Positions 41,564-50,288 of a DNA stretch of 64,000 nt are shown here, in pieces (positions within the stretch are counted from its first letter, which is position 1; each line of letters opens with the position of its first letter). Both the position numbers and the translations under genes were made by a program. A model generated the notes under the pieces. It had not been told where the DNA came from. It saw only the letters and a list, made by a program, of their open reading frames with translations, and did no database searches. Source of the DNA: Fictibacillus solisalsi (lineage in GTDB: Bacteria; Bacillota; Bacilli; Bacillales; Fictibacillaceae); assembly GCF_900103485.1 (NCBI RefSeq), contig NZ_FNHW01000001.1:1-64000 (forward strand). The letters are read 5' to 3'.

Positions 41564-42784
41564 ATGACTGTCATCAGCCGTACTGTAGAGGAAATTCAAG
41601 AGCTTATCACTGTGAATGTAGAGGAGAATGCAGCAACATACATTGCGACCTCGCATGAAATCCATGAAAATCCGGAAATCGGAAATGAGGAAATTTTAGC
41701 ATCCAGGCTTCTGACCTCATTGCTCGAACGAGAGGGATTCAAGGTAGAACGTGGTGTAGCTGGCCATGAAACATCGTTTGTTGCCAGCAAGAAATCCGCA
41801 CTGGACGGCCCAACGATCGCGTTTCTGGCCGAATACGATGCGCTGCCGGGGCTTGGGCATGCCTGCGGCCATAACATCATTGGAACCTCAAGTGCGGCTG
41901 CGGCGATTGCTCTTGGATCCGTAATTCATGAAATTGGCGGTGAAGTCAAAGTGTTTGGTACACCGGCTGAAGAAGGCGGGGAAAACGGAAGTGCAAAAGG
42001 CAGTTTTGTAAAACACGGAATGCTTGAAGGCATAGATGCAGCCCTGATGTTTCACCCGGGTAATGCCAACCGTATCACGGGAACATCCCTGGCGGTTGAT
42101 CCTCTCGATTTTGAGTATATCGGTAAACCTGCCCATGCGGCAGCCGCACCGGAAAAAGGCATCAACGCTCTTGACGCCGTCATTCAACTGTTTGTCGGCA
42201 TCAACGCCCTCAGGCAGCATGTACCGGATGATGTGAAAATTCACGGGATTATCACTCATGGCGGAGATGCGCCGAACATCGTTCCGGAATACGCAAAAGC
42301 GCGTTTTTACATTCGCGCCGCTACACGCGCCAAACTGGATGAGGTGACGAAAAAGGTAAAAGGGATTGCAGAAGGCGCTGCCCTTGCAACAGGTGCAACG
42401 TTAAATGTGATCGCCTTTCAAAATCAGGTAGATAATCTTTTACTGAACCGATCCTTTGATAAAGTTTTTCAAGAACAGCTCGAAAGCCTTGGTGCTGAAG
42501 TAGACAGTTCACATCGGAGCGGTCTGGGATCCACTGATGCCGGTAATATCAGTCAAGTGGTTCCAACCATTCACCCTTATCTGCAGATTGGACCAGAAAG
42601 CCTGGTTGGACATACCGATGAGTTTCGCGAGGCAGCCATTTCACCGGCAGGAGACCATGCACTCATTCTCGGGGCCAAGGCACTGGCATTAACCGCATTG
42701 AAACTTCTGACAGATGAAGAAGTGCTCTCCGGAATCAAGCAGGAATTTAAAGGAAACAAAGCGAAGGAGCTTGCTTCGGTTTAA
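41564..42784 (+). CDS. M20 family amidohydrolase, probably an N-acyl amino acid deacylase
   Basis: The 406-residue protein has M20D motifs: LAEYDALPGLGHACGHN (metal ligands Asp and His), FGTPAEEGGENGSAKG (catalytic Glu pair) and HAAAAPEKGINALDA (dimerisation-lid His). Relatives cleave N-acyl or N-carbamoyl amino acids and aminobenzoyl-glutamate. It starts 24 bases after metQ with an AAAGGATC site and precedes the operon terminator. Shared control by SAM switches suggests release of methionine or another sulfur amino acid from an acylated form taken up by MetNPQ. That substrate is inference. Confidence 0.85.
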   Translation: MTVISRTVEEIQELITVNVEENAATYIATSHEIHENPEIGNEEILASRLLTSLLEREGFKVERGVAGHETSFVASKKSALDGPTIAFLAEYDALPGLGHACGHNIIGTSSAAAAIALGSVIHEIGGEVKVFGTPAEEGGENGSAKGSFVKHGMLEGIDAALMFHPGNANRITGTSLAVDPLDFEYIGKPAHAAAAPEKGINALDAVIQLFVGINALRQHVPDDVKIHGIITHGGDAPNIVPEYAKARFYIRAATRAKLDEVTKKVKGIAEGAALATGATLNVIAFQNQVDNLLLNRSFDKVFQEQLESLGAEVDSSHRSGLGSTDAGNISQVVPTIHPYLQIGPESLVGHTDEFREAAISPAGDHALILGAKALALTALKLLTDEEVLSGIKQEFKGNKAKELASV

Positions 42785-42877
42785 GGTCTGTTTTTTTGGG
42801 ATGATTGGATCACTTGAACCGAATTCTAAAATGATTATGAAGTAAACCTATTTCATTACTCTGACGTCTCCGAAGCG

Positions 42878-42910
42878 GAAAAACCTCTCAAAGAACGGGA
42901 GGTTTTTCTT
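42878..42910 (+). terminator. Rho-independent terminator of the metNPQ operon
   Basis: The stem AAAACCTC/GAGGTTTT with a T run lies about 95 bases after the M20 gene. Confidence 0.8.
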
Positions 42911-42954
42911 TTTAACACGCAGAGTGGTACGATAATCTCAAGGAGGCGTTACAT

Positions 42955-43779
42955 ATGATAAAAAGCATTTCAGATACAGCGGTACTGCATAACGGTGTTC
43001 GGATGCCGTGGCTGGGGCTCGGCGTCTATAAAGCGGAGGATGGCCAGGAGGTCATTAACGCTATTCAATATGCACTTGAAGCAGGCTACAGAAGCATTGA
43101 CACAGCTTCGTTTTACAAAAATGAAGAAGGTGTGGGAAAGGCGCTAAAGCAGTCTGATGTTTCAAGGGAAAATCTTTTTATTACTACGAAAGTATGGAAT
43201 ACGGAACAGGGATACGAAACCACATTGCAGTCGTTTGAAGAAAGCAGAAAGAAGCTCGGCCTCGATTATGTGGATCTGTTTTTGATCCATTGGCCCATTT
43301 CCGGCAAGTATAAAGACACTTGGCGAGCATTGGAACATCTCTATAAAGAGGGAAGGGTAAAGGCCATCGGAGTTTGCAATTTTGAAATCCACCATCTGGA
43401 GGACCTGCTCGCTGACTGCGAAATTGTACCAATGGTCAATCAGGTGGAGTTTCATCCCCGCCTGACCCAAAAGGAATTGCTGTCCTATTGCAAGGACAAA
43501 AATATTCAGCTTGAAGCATGGCGGCCCTTGTTAAAGGGAGAAATCTTCGATGAGCCTGCTTTAGTGGAACTGGCAAAAAAATATGAAAAGACGGTGGCAC
43601 AGGTTATTCTCCGCTGGGATCTTCAAAATGGTGTCATCACGATACCAAAGTCTGTGAATAAGGAAAGAATCTATCAAAACAGCGATATCTTTGACTTTGA
43701 ATTAAGCAGGGAAGACATGGAACAGATCGACGCATTAAATACGAATCATCGAAACGGACCCGATCCGAACGACTTTTAA
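42955..43779 (+). CDS. Aldo/keto reductase
   Basis: This 274-residue NADPH-dependent carbonyl reductase of the AKR5-like group has its catalytic tetrad in place: Asp49 and Tyr54 ([10 protein letters not shown]), Lys79 (ITTKVW) and His112 (LIHWP). [13 protein letters not shown] is the cofactor phosphate-binding region. CAAGGAGGCG precedes the ATG. Substrate unknown; relatives reduce methylglyoxal and other aldehydes. It is the intact copy among three related loci in this window (pseudogene at 33290, variant at 63216). Confidence 0.93.
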   Translation: MIKSISDTAVLHNGVRMPWLGLGVYKAEDGQEVINAIQYALEAGYRSIDTASFYKNEEGVGKALKQSDVSRENLFITTKVWNTEQGYETTLQSFEESRKKLGLDYVDLFLIHWPISGKYKDTWRALEHLYKEGRVKAIGVCNFEIHHLEDLLADCEIVPMVNQVEFHPRLTQKELLSYCKDKNIQLEAWRPLLKGEIFDEPALVELAKKYEKTVAQVILRWDLQNGVITIPKSVNKERIYQNSDIFDFELSREDMEQIDALNTNHRNGPDPNDF

Positions 43780-43803
43780 AAGCAAAAGCAGTAAGATTGT
43801 CAC

Positions 43804-43842
43804 AAAGGGCCTTCTGTTATAGAACAGAGGGCCTATTTTTTA
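43804..43842 (+). terminator. Rho-independent terminator of the aldo/keto reductase gene
   Basis: The stem AGGGCCTTCTGTT/AACAGAGGGCCT, with one mismatch region, is followed by T residues. Confidence 0.8.
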
Positions 43843-43860
43843 TTTTGTTATAAAAAACTG

Positions 43861-43890
43861 TTGCACATCTTTGTTAATGTGTTATATATT
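43861..43890 (+). promoter_or_regulatory. Possible sigma-A promoter of the small zinc-binding gene
   Basis: TTGCAC and TATATT are separated by 18 bases about 60 bases upstream of the gene. The region also holds TGTTATAAAA and TTTTATAACA as widely spaced inverted copies, which could be an operator. Confidence 0.4.
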
Positions 43891-43948
43891 ATTTTACAAG
43901 ATAATAAACTGTTTTATAACAGAATAAAAACGAAGAGGAGGAAGTTAA

Positions 43949-44098
43949 ATGGATTGTAAAGGATGCCAAGGACATGGTGAGGAAATTTGCATGGAATGCA
44001 ATGGTTCAGGTAAGCACAGAAACGGGAATTGCCCGGATTGCCAGGGTGACGGATGCGTATGCTGCAAACGGTGCAACGGAAACGGAATCATTGATTAA
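43949..44098 (+). CDS. Small Cys-rich protein resembling the DnaJ zinc-finger repeats (49 aa)
   Basis: A strong GAGGAGGAAG site precedes the ATG. The peptide has several CxxC and CxGxG-type units (CKGCQGHG, CMECNGSG, CPDCQGDG, CKRCNGNG), the same arrangement as the CxxCxGxG repeats of DnaJ, enough for two zinc sites. There is no J domain and no room for other domains. It is followed by aceA about 60 bases later and could share its transcript. Its function, perhaps zinc or partner binding, is unknown. Confidence 0.7.
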   Translation: MDCKGCQGHGEEICMECNGSGKHRNGNCPDCQGDGCVCCKRCNGNGIID

Positions 44099-44155
44099 AG
44101 AGCCAATTGAACGTTTGTGAGGTACATGATTGCCACATTAACTAAGGAGTGAAAA

Positions 44156-45442
44156 ATGATGAATCCAAAAGAAACGGCTGAACAAATCAAGGAGAGCTGG
44201 AACGACAAGCGATGGGAAGGGATAGAAAGAACGTATACTGCAGAAGAGGTTGTCAGATTAAGAGGTTCGGTTCAAATTGAGCATACTCTTGCAAAAAGAG
44301 GGGCTGCGCGGCTATGGAAATCACTGCAGGGAGAGAGCTATGTTCATGCGCTGGGAGCTTTGACAGGGAACCAGGCCGTTCAGCAAGTAAAGGCAGGACT
44401 GAAAGCGATCTACTTAAGCGGCTGGCAGGTAGCGGCAGATGCCAACCTTTCTGGCCACATGTACCCGGATCAAAGCCTGTATCCGGCAAACAGTGTGCCT
44501 AATGTGGTGAAAAGGATTAATCAGGCCTTGCAGCGGGCCGACCAAATTGAGTTCTCCGAAGGAAAAACAGACACCGACTGGTTTGTACCTATTGTTGCAG
44601 ATGCAGAAGCCGGATTTGGCGGTGCGCTTAACGTTTTTGAAATGATGAAGGCGATGATTGAGGCAGGAGCTTCCGGCGTGCATTTTGAAGATCAACTGTC
44701 CTCGGAGAAAAAATGCGGCCACCTTGGAGGAAAGGTGCTGCTGCCAACACAGCAGGCCGTGCGCCATCTGATTTCTGCAAGACTTGCCGCTGACGTGATG
44801 GGGGTGGATACGATCCTCATCGCACGGACAGATGCCAATGCAGCTAACCTGATTACAAGTGATGTTGATCCGTATGACCACCCGTTTTTAACGGGTGACC
44901 GTACAGCGGAAGGATTTTACAGAACAAGTGCTGGAATTGATCAAGCCATTGCCAGAGGACTTGCCTATGCTCCATACGCAGACCTCATCTGGTGTGAGAC
45001 ATCAGAGCCCAACCTTGAAGAGGCACAGAAGTTTGCAGATGCGATTCATGAACGTTTTCCTGGTAAAATGCTCGCGTACAACTGTTCACCTTCCTTTAAC
45101 TGGAGAAAGAAGCTGGATGATGAAACAATTGCGACTTTCCAGCAGCAGATTGCAGCCATGGGCTACAAGTTCCAGTTTGTTACACTGGCAGGCTTTCATG
45201 CCCTTAACCATGGCATGTTCGAACTGGCCAAGGAATATAAAACAAGGGGAATGGCCGCCTACTCTGAATTGCAGCAAAAAGAGTTTGCCAGTGAAAAGGA
45301 AGGCTATACGGCTACCCGCCATCAACGAGAAGTGGGTACGGGCTACTTTGATGAAGTGGCTCAGGCAATTTCAGGGGGCTTTTCATCTACAACAGCATTA
45401 AAAGGATCAACTGAAGAAGAACAATTCACAATGATCAATTGA
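44156..45442 (+). CDS. aceA: Isocitrate lyase
   Basis: Isocitrate lyase splits isocitrate to glyoxylate and succinate, the first step of the glyoxylate shunt for growth on acetate or fatty acids. The active-site signature KKCGHLGGK contains catalytic Cys187. Other blocks are [34 protein letters not shown] and YNCSPSFNW. The 428-residue length fits the short bacterial type. AAGGAGTG precedes the ATG. No malate synthase gene is adjacent, although the two are often linked in other bacilli. Confidence 0.97.
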   Translation: MMNPKETAEQIKESWNDKRWEGIERTYTAEEVVRLRGSVQIEHTLAKRGAARLWKSLQGESYVHALGALTGNQAVQQVKAGLKAIYLSGWQVAADANLSGHMYPDQSLYPANSVPNVVKRINQALQRADQIEFSEGKTDTDWFVPIVADAEAGFGGALNVFEMMKAMIEAGASGVHFEDQLSSEKKCGHLGGKVLLPTQQAVRHLISARLAADVMGVDTILIARTDANAANLITSDVDPYDHPFLTGDRTAEGFYRTSAGIDQAIARGLAYAPYADLIWCETSEPNLEEAQKFADAIHERFPGKMLAYNCSPSFNWRKKLDDETIATFQQQIAAMGYKFQFVTLAGFHALNHGMFELAKEYKTRGMAAYSELQQKEFASEKEGYTATRHQREVGTGYFDEVAQAISGGFSSTTALKGSTEEEQFTMIN

Positions 45443-45449
45443 ACAATAA

Positions 45450-45488
45450 AAGAAGCCTGCTTTCTCTTAAAAAGAGAGCAGGCTTTTT
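45450..45488 (+). terminator. Rho-independent terminator of aceA
   Basis: The stem GCCTGCTTTCTCTT/AAGAGAGCAGGC is followed by T residues. Confidence 0.88.
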
Positions 45489-45613
45489 GTTTTGCGAAGT
45501 CTACTTTGATCAAAGGATTGTTTGATATTTCCATTTTTGTATGAGAGAATATAAGGCGTATTTTGCCAATATACTAGAATGGTAACTTTTGCCGTACATA
45601 AGGGGGTTATTTT

Positions 45614-46498
45614 TTGTCGCTGAATTTGAAGAATGTAAACAAATCATTTGGAAAAACCCATGCGGTTTCCGATTTTACAGTGAATCTGCCCAAGGGGCAG
45701 GTGCTGGGACTGCTTGGCCGGAATGGAGCAGGGAAGACAACCACAATTAAAATGATATTGGGTCTTCTTGTACCGGACACCGGTGAAATTTTTTGGGAGG
45801 GGGCTCCCTTGGACAGAGAAAAGATTTCGATCGGATATTTGCCAGAGGAAAGGGGTTTGTACCAAAAAAGCAAGGTATCCGACCAGCTTCGGTATTTTGC
45901 AGAGCTGGAAGGAATGGACAGGCAGAAAGCTAATCAGGCAATTGATTACTGGCTGGAAAAATTAGAAATCCCGGAGCATAAAGAAAAAAAGGCCTCTGAC
46001 TTATCAAAAGGCAATCAGCAGAAAATCCAGCTGATCGCCACCCTCATTCATGACCCGGAACTGCTCATACTTGATGAGCCTTTCAGCGGCCTGGATCCTG
46101 TAAATGCCAATATGCTGGCGTCCATTATCGAGGAACAGGTTAAAATGAAAAAAACAGTTATCCTATCCTCTCACCGCATGGAGCAGATTGAAACATTTTG
46201 TGAAAAGGTTTGTCTGATGAAGGACGGTAAGACGGTGATCGAAGGCAATCTTAGTGAAATTAAGCAGGATTATGGCTATCGAAATCTCACTCTTCATAAT
46301 GATGGAGAGCTTGAAAACAAGCTCCAGGAGTGGAATATGATATTCGAGAAATCACTCAATGAGGTAAAGCTTAAAGTGAGGGATGAGTCGGAAGCATTTG
46401 AGTTGTTTGGCCGGCTCCACTCGGCAAATATCCCGATTCGTTATTTTAAAATGCTTGAGCCCACATTGAACGAAATCTTCCTGGAGAAGGTGAAGTAA
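45614..46498 (+). CDS. ABC transporter ATPase (NatA/YhaQ-like)
   Basis: The 294-residue ATPase has Walker A GRNGAGKTT, Q-loop area LPEERGLYQKSKV, signature LSKGNQQKIQ and Walker B LLILDEPFSGLDP, with a DUF4162-type C-terminal extension. This is the layout of exporters such as Na+ extrusion NatA and YhaQ. The start is TTG at 45614 behind AAGGGGG. The permease gene follows after 1 base, so the pair forms an export system. Confidence 0.9.
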   Translation: MSLNLKNVNKSFGKTHAVSDFTVNLPKGQVLGLLGRNGAGKTTTIKMILGLLVPDTGEIFWEGAPLDREKISIGYLPEERGLYQKSKVSDQLRYFAELEGMDRQKANQAIDYWLEKLEIPEHKEKKASDLSKGNQQKIQLIATLIHDPELLILDEPFSGLDPVNANMLASIIEEQVKMKKTVILSSHRMEQIETFCEKVCLMKDGKTVIEGNLSEIKQDYGYRNLTLHNDGELENKLQEWNMIFEKSLNEVKLKVRDESEAFELFGRLHSANIPIRYFKMLEPTLNEIFLEKVK

Positions 46499-46499
46499 G

Positions 46500-47720
46500 A
46501 TGAAAAAGTTTGCGGCTATTTATAAATTCCATTTAAAAGAAAACTTAAAATCAAAAGCATTTAAAATCTCGACGACCATCATTTTTGTCGCCATATTGGC
46601 ATTCTTTGCCTACTCCAACTGGGCAAATCAGAATGACAGCGGCAATAAAGATACCATTGCCATGATCAACAAGACGGAAAGCAACATAAACGTTAACGCC
46701 CTGAACAAAAACTTGGATGAAACAAAGCTGGAATCAGCACAAAAGGATGAGGAAGAGAAGTTTCGGAAAAAGGTGGAAAAAGGCGACCTGGATGGACTGT
46801 TGCTTGTCCGTGAGGAAAAAGGGATTCCGGCCCTGACGTATATTTATAAAAACTTCCCAAACAATGAAGCGGTACCCGTGGTTTCACAAGCACTGCAGCA
46901 ATCGTATATCGCTGACACGATTACGAAAAATAAAATCAATCCGAAAACCGCCACATCTCTCCTTTCAACCGTGCAGGTGAAGGAAGAGGTTCTAAAGGAT
47001 ACCAGTAATACGTTTGGAATCGTTTATGTGTTTGTTTTCTTTATGTATCTGTTTATTATTGCGTTCGGACAAATGATTGCCACCGCGGTTGCTGCTGAAA
47101 AATCCTCACGGGTTATGGAAATCATGATTCCGAAAGTGAAGCCCATTTTGATGATGTATGCAAAAATAGCGGCCATTTTAACAGGAGCTATCGTACAGAT
47201 CATAATTATCGCAGCAGCCGGTATGATTGCCTATGTGATCGGCTGGCTCGACACCGGCGAGCTATCCATTTTTGGAGCGGGAATCGACCTGTCCAATCTG
47301 ACCCCTGGCGTCATTGCAGCGTTTATTACCTACTTTATATTGGGCTACCTTCTATATTCAATGATGTATGCCGCTGTCGGTTCCATGGTCAGTCGCACAG
47401 AGGACCTGGGTTCCTCCCAGTTTCCGATCATCATGCTGATAATGGGAGCGTTTTTCATAGGGATGCGGTCGCTGTTCGATCCTTCGACAACGCTCGTTGT
47501 GGTCAGCTCATATATTCCCTTTTTCTCACCGATTGTTACATTTTCAAGAATTGTAGCAGGTGAGGCAGGAACGCTTGAAGTGATTATCACCATTGCCATC
47601 CTGCTGATCTCCTTGTTGTTCATCAACCGGCTGGCAGGAAGGATTTATGTGCATGGGGTCATGCATTACGGCGGAAAGGTAAAATTCAAAGACATGATTC
47701 AACTTGCAAAAGGCAAGTGA
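46500..47720 (+). CDS. ABC-2 type exporter permease (NatB/YhaP-like)
   Basis: The 406-residue protein has one N-terminal helix (about 20-40), a large extracytoplasmic domain (about 45-175) and a block of six helices (about 180-395), with the ABC-2 motif VAAEKSSRVMEIMI. It is the membrane partner of the ATPase at 45614. Homologues in Bacillus are linked to Na+ export or to production/resistance functions. The substrate is not evident. Confidence 0.88.
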   Translation: MKKFAAIYKFHLKENLKSKAFKISTTIIFVAILAFFAYSNWANQNDSGNKDTIAMINKTESNINVNALNKNLDETKLESAQKDEEEKFRKKVEKGDLDGLLLVREEKGIPALTYIYKNFPNNEAVPVVSQALQQSYIADTITKNKINPKTATSLLSTVQVKEEVLKDTSNTFGIVYVFVFFMYLFIIAFGQMIATAVAAEKSSRVMEIMIPKVKPILMMYAKIAAILTGAIVQIIIIAAAGMIAYVIGWLDTGELSIFGAGIDLSNLTPGVIAAFITYFILGYLLYSMMYAAVGSMVSRTEDLGSSQFPIIMLIMGAFFIGMRSLFDPSTTLVVVSSYIPFFSPIVTFSRIVAGEAGTLEVIITIAILLISLLFINRLAGRIYVHGVMHYGGKVKFKDMIQLAKGK

Positions 47721-47723
47721 AAA

Positions 47724-47761
47724 GGAAAGCCCGCAGCATGGTCTGCAGGCTTTCTCTTTTT
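47724..47761 (+). terminator. Rho-independent terminator of the ABC exporter operon
   Basis: The stem GAAAGCCCGCAG/CTGCAGGCTTTC, with a small bulge, is followed by T residues. Confidence 0.85.
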
Positions 47762-47857
47762 ATCTATTAAAAGTTACTATTCATTCTTTTTAAAGGAACG
47801 TATGGGAGGCGATCAGGAAGAATGGTAAACTGATAGAAGAATAGAGGAGGCGTTATC

Positions 47858-48094
47858 ATGCTCATACAATGGAAAAAAGAACATAAAGATCAGGCGATCC
47901 GGGATATTCAGCAGTTTTTCTATGACGAAAGAGGAGAAGAAATCGGAGAGATCGCGGCAGAAAATGTTTTGGATTTCTTTGCCTCACAATTGGGACAGCA
48001 CTTTTATAATCAGGGAATCAAAGATTCATTGAATGTGGTTAGAGACCGGCTTGGGGCAGTGGAAGATGATTTGTATGCTCTTGAACGGAAATGA
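47858..48094 (+). CDS. DUF2164 family protein
   Basis: The 78-residue all-helical protein begins MLIQWKKEHKDQAIRDIQQFFYDERGEEIGEIAAENVLDFF, which is typical of DUF2164. Function unknown. AGGAGGCG precedes the ATG, and a terminator follows immediately. The gene is monocistronic. Confidence 0.85.
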   Translation: MLIQWKKEHKDQAIRDIQQFFYDERGEEIGEIAAENVLDFFASQLGQHFYNQGIKDSLNVVRDRLGAVEDDLYALERK

Positions 48095-48097
48095 GTA

Positions 48098-48131
48098 AAA
48101 GCAGCAAGGTTGTCGGCCCTGCTGCTTTTTT
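48098..48131. terminator. Terminator between convergent genes
   Basis: The stem AAAAGCAGCA/TGCTGCTTTT with T run follows the DUF2164 gene and touches the stop of the minus-strand gene. Confidence 0.8.
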
Positions 48132-48585
48132 AATTGCTCAGCCTCACAACGGCACGAAGACGGAAGCTGCCGCTCATCTGGATTCTCTGTGCTTGCTCAG
48201 TGGATGCGTATAAGGTGTAAAAAGCCAATTCAACATTATCGCTCAGGGTTTCAGAGCCTGTAAGTGCCGTTGTCGCTTGCATCTGAAGATCCTGGGTGCT
48301 ATCCTCTGTCTCTGTCACAAGGAGGTCAGGATTTCGCCTTACCGTGAGCTTTATTGTTGCAGGTTCACAGGGAAAGCCCGCTGTCCATCCGGCCGATGCT
48401 TCGATTTCTACCTTGTCTCCTTTGGACAACTGTGTAAAATGCACTGACAGGAGGGGAATTTCTTGATTAGGCGGAAGATAATCACTTGGACTGTTCAAGT
48501 CGGCTTCTTTGATGATAGCCAGTTTTTTCTGAAACGTGCTGTATCGTTTTACATCCGTGGACCTGTTTCCAAATTTAAATTTCAT
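48130..48585 (-). CDS. Protein of unknown function (151 aa), possibly sporulation-related
   Basis: The soluble protein (MKFKFGNRSTDVKRYSTFQKK...) is rich in Thr, Ser and acidic residues and probably all-beta in its second half. There is no signal peptide. GAGGAAC precedes the ATG. On the minus strand, CATAAACTA (48611-48619) just upstream fits a sigma-K-type -10, but the -35 is poor. The family is not recognised; a surface or coat role is only a guess. Confidence 0.55.
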   Translation of the reverse strand: MKFKFGNRSTDVKRYSTFQKKLAIIKEADLNSPSDYLPPNQEIPLLSVHFTQLSKGDKVEIEASAGWTAGFPCEPATIKLTVRRNPDLLVTETEDSTQDLQMQATTALTGSETLSDNVELAFYTLYASTEQAQRIQMSGSFRLRAVVRLSN

Positions 48586-48738
48586 GCTTGTTCCTCATTC
48601 TGCTTTTTGCTAGTTTATGTGATTCAAAGGACAAGGGATTGGACCTGCGGCCATATGAGATGGTTGCCTTATGTTTACCATTTGGGAAACTAAGGAATAA
48701 ATACGGGTGCAGATGAAATTAATAAGGAGTGAAATGAA

Positions 48739-49398
48739 ATGCCATCCAAAAAGATACTGTTTGTTGTAACCAGTCATGGTACCATTGGAGATCACAAAAC
48801 GGGTTTGTGGCTTGAAGAGTTTGCCGTTCCATACAATGAATTTAAAAAACAGGGCTATGAGATCAAAGTGGCAAGCATTGCCGGGGGCGCTGTTCCACTG
48901 GATCCGAACAGTCTCGAAGGGGATACAGGAGAATTTGATGAAGCAAAAGCCCTTTTGAAAGATACCCCTCCATTAACGAGAGATGATGCCCATGGATTCG
49001 ATGCGATCTTTCTGCCGGGAGGACATGGGACCGTGTTTGATTTTCCGAACAGCCACGATCTGCAGGTCGTTGTTTGTCAGTTTGCAGAAGATGACAAGGT
49101 AATTGGTTCTGTATGTCACGGTCCTTCCGGACTGGTCATGGCTGCCTGTGAAAACGGAGCCCCAATTGTAAAAGGGAAAAAGGTTTCGGCTTTCACCGAT
49201 TCGGAAGAAGCAGAAATGAATCTTACCGAAGAGGTGCCTTTTCTTTTGGAAACGAGATTGCGCGAACTGGGAGCAGAATTTGTAAAAGGTGATAACTGGG
49301 CTGATTTTGCTGTTGCTGACGGAAAACTCGTTACCGGTCAGAATCCTCAGTCAAGCTTAAGCGTAGCAAAGAAGGTTATTGAAGTTCTTGAAGCATAA
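48739..49398 (+). CDS. DJ-1/PfpI family protein (Hsp31-like glyoxalase/chaperone)
   Basis: This 219-residue class I glutamine-amidotransferase-like protein has the nucleophile elbow IGSVCHGPSG with the reactive Cys and following His, and an Asp/Glu-rich N-terminus. PGGHGTVFDFP is the matching oxyanion loop. The length and GHGTVFDFPN segment fit the Hsp31/YhbO-type subgroup that removes methylglyoxal or repairs glycated proteins. AAGGAGTG precedes the ATG. Function within the family is not certain. Confidence 0.88.
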   Translation: MPSKKILFVVTSHGTIGDHKTGLWLEEFAVPYNEFKKQGYEIKVASIAGGAVPLDPNSLEGDTGEFDEAKALLKDTPPLTRDDAHGFDAIFLPGGHGTVFDFPNSHDLQVVVCQFAEDDKVIGSVCHGPSGLVMAACENGAPIVKGKKVSAFTDSEEAEMNLTEEVPFLLETRLRELGAEFVKGDNWADFAVADGKLVTGQNPQSSLSVAKKVIEVLEA

Positions 49399-49532
49399 CA
49401 ATTCTTACTGAAAAAGCGGTCAGAAACCAGCGCGCTGGAGCCTGGCAGCTTTTTTTTGCAAAGATGGGTGGATAAGCGGTGCAATCCTGGAGAAGCCGAA
49501 TAAGATGGTATGTACAAAGGAGGAGATAGAAC

Positions 49533-49865
49533 ATGAATCTGGACAAAGACCTAAAGCCAACAATGAATGTTGTTCCTCCCGCTGTTCTCCAAAATGCGGG
49601 CTCCCACCAACCTTATCACTATTTGCTATTATGCAGGCAATATATGGGACAGTACAGTGAATTGGAAATGATGGATGGAGAGGTCTATTCTGGACTGTTA
49701 AGTTCCTATGATAGTGAAAATCTTTATATGGCTATACCCTTGAACGGGAAAGAGGCGGAAGCAAGCCGTGTCGTGTTCCCTTTTTTTGCAGGAGAACTGC
49801 ATCCGGGAGTTGGACTTTTTGGCTTTCCTTTCCATGGCATACGCCGTTTTCGGCCGTATGCCTGA
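49533..49865 (+). CDS. Paralogue of the Sm-like coat-associated protein (110 aa)
   Basis: Residues about 26-70 (QPYHYLLLCRQYMGQYSELEMMDGEVYSGLLSSYDSENLYM) align with the N-terminal domain of the Gly-rich protein at 8084: same xYxxLCxQYMGQ start, same Dx(G)GxxYxGxxxxxDxENxY ending. An N-terminal Asn/Pro-rich extension precedes it. The C-terminus is hydrophobic and Gly/Phe-rich but has no repeats. AAAGGAGGAG precedes the ATG. It probably shares the coat or surface role suggested for its paralogue. Confidence 0.65.
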   Translation: MNLDKDLKPTMNVVPPAVLQNAGSHQPYHYLLLCRQYMGQYSELEMMDGEVYSGLLSSYDSENLYMAIPLNGKEAEASRVVFPFFAGELHPGVGLFGFPFHGIRRFRPYA

Positions 49866-49877
49866 AGGCCTTTTGGT

Positions 49878-50096
49878 TCAGATGGGCAGGATTAAATAAA
49901 ATAAAGGCCGATTATCAGCATGTTCATAACCTGATAATCGGCCTTTGTGCTTGTTTTGCATCTTCTTTTGTAGTTTGGTTTTTGTTTTTCTGGTCCGCAA
50001 ATCGGCAAGGGCATAAATTCCCCTTTTATCCGAAGGGTTTCTTTTCCCCTCCCTGATCAACCGGTCTCTGTGTTTCCTTGCGTTGCTCTTACTCAT
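49878..50096 (-). CDS. Small basic conserved Bacillus protein (frame runs through its terminator)
   Basis: The 72-residue frame starts MSKSNARKHRDRLIREGKRN, a very basic peptide typical of a small conserved Bacillus family. GGAGGGATG precedes the ATG. The last 24 codons (from about KGRLSGYEHADNRPLF) are encoded by the terminator hairpin at 49900-49947 and by sequence beyond it, so the original stop was probably lost. The function of the family is unknown. Confidence 0.65.
   Translation of the reverse strand: MSKSNARKHRDRLIREGKRNPSDKRGIYALADLRTRKTKTKLQKKMQNKHKGRLSGYEHADNRPLFYLILPI
49900..49947. terminator. Terminator hairpin with perfect 15-bp stem
   Basis: AAGGCCGATTATCAG (49904-49918) pairs perfectly with CTGATAATCGGCCTT (49931-49945), with a T-rich tract on the minus strand. 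It lies inside the 3' end of the minus-strand reading frame 49878-50096. Confidence 0.85.
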
Positions 50097-50288
50097 GGTT
50101 CATCCCTCCTATTTATAGTATACAGGTGATCACTCGATTTGAAAGGGCAACCTTTCGTCATTTTCCGGGAAATAAATAGCGGATTCTTGAGCAAATTGGA
50201 GATAAGGGGGGAAGTTAGGAAACAAGGAAGAATAATGATATAATGACCCTAAATTAGTAGAACGGTGTATCAGAAGGGAGAGGATGTT

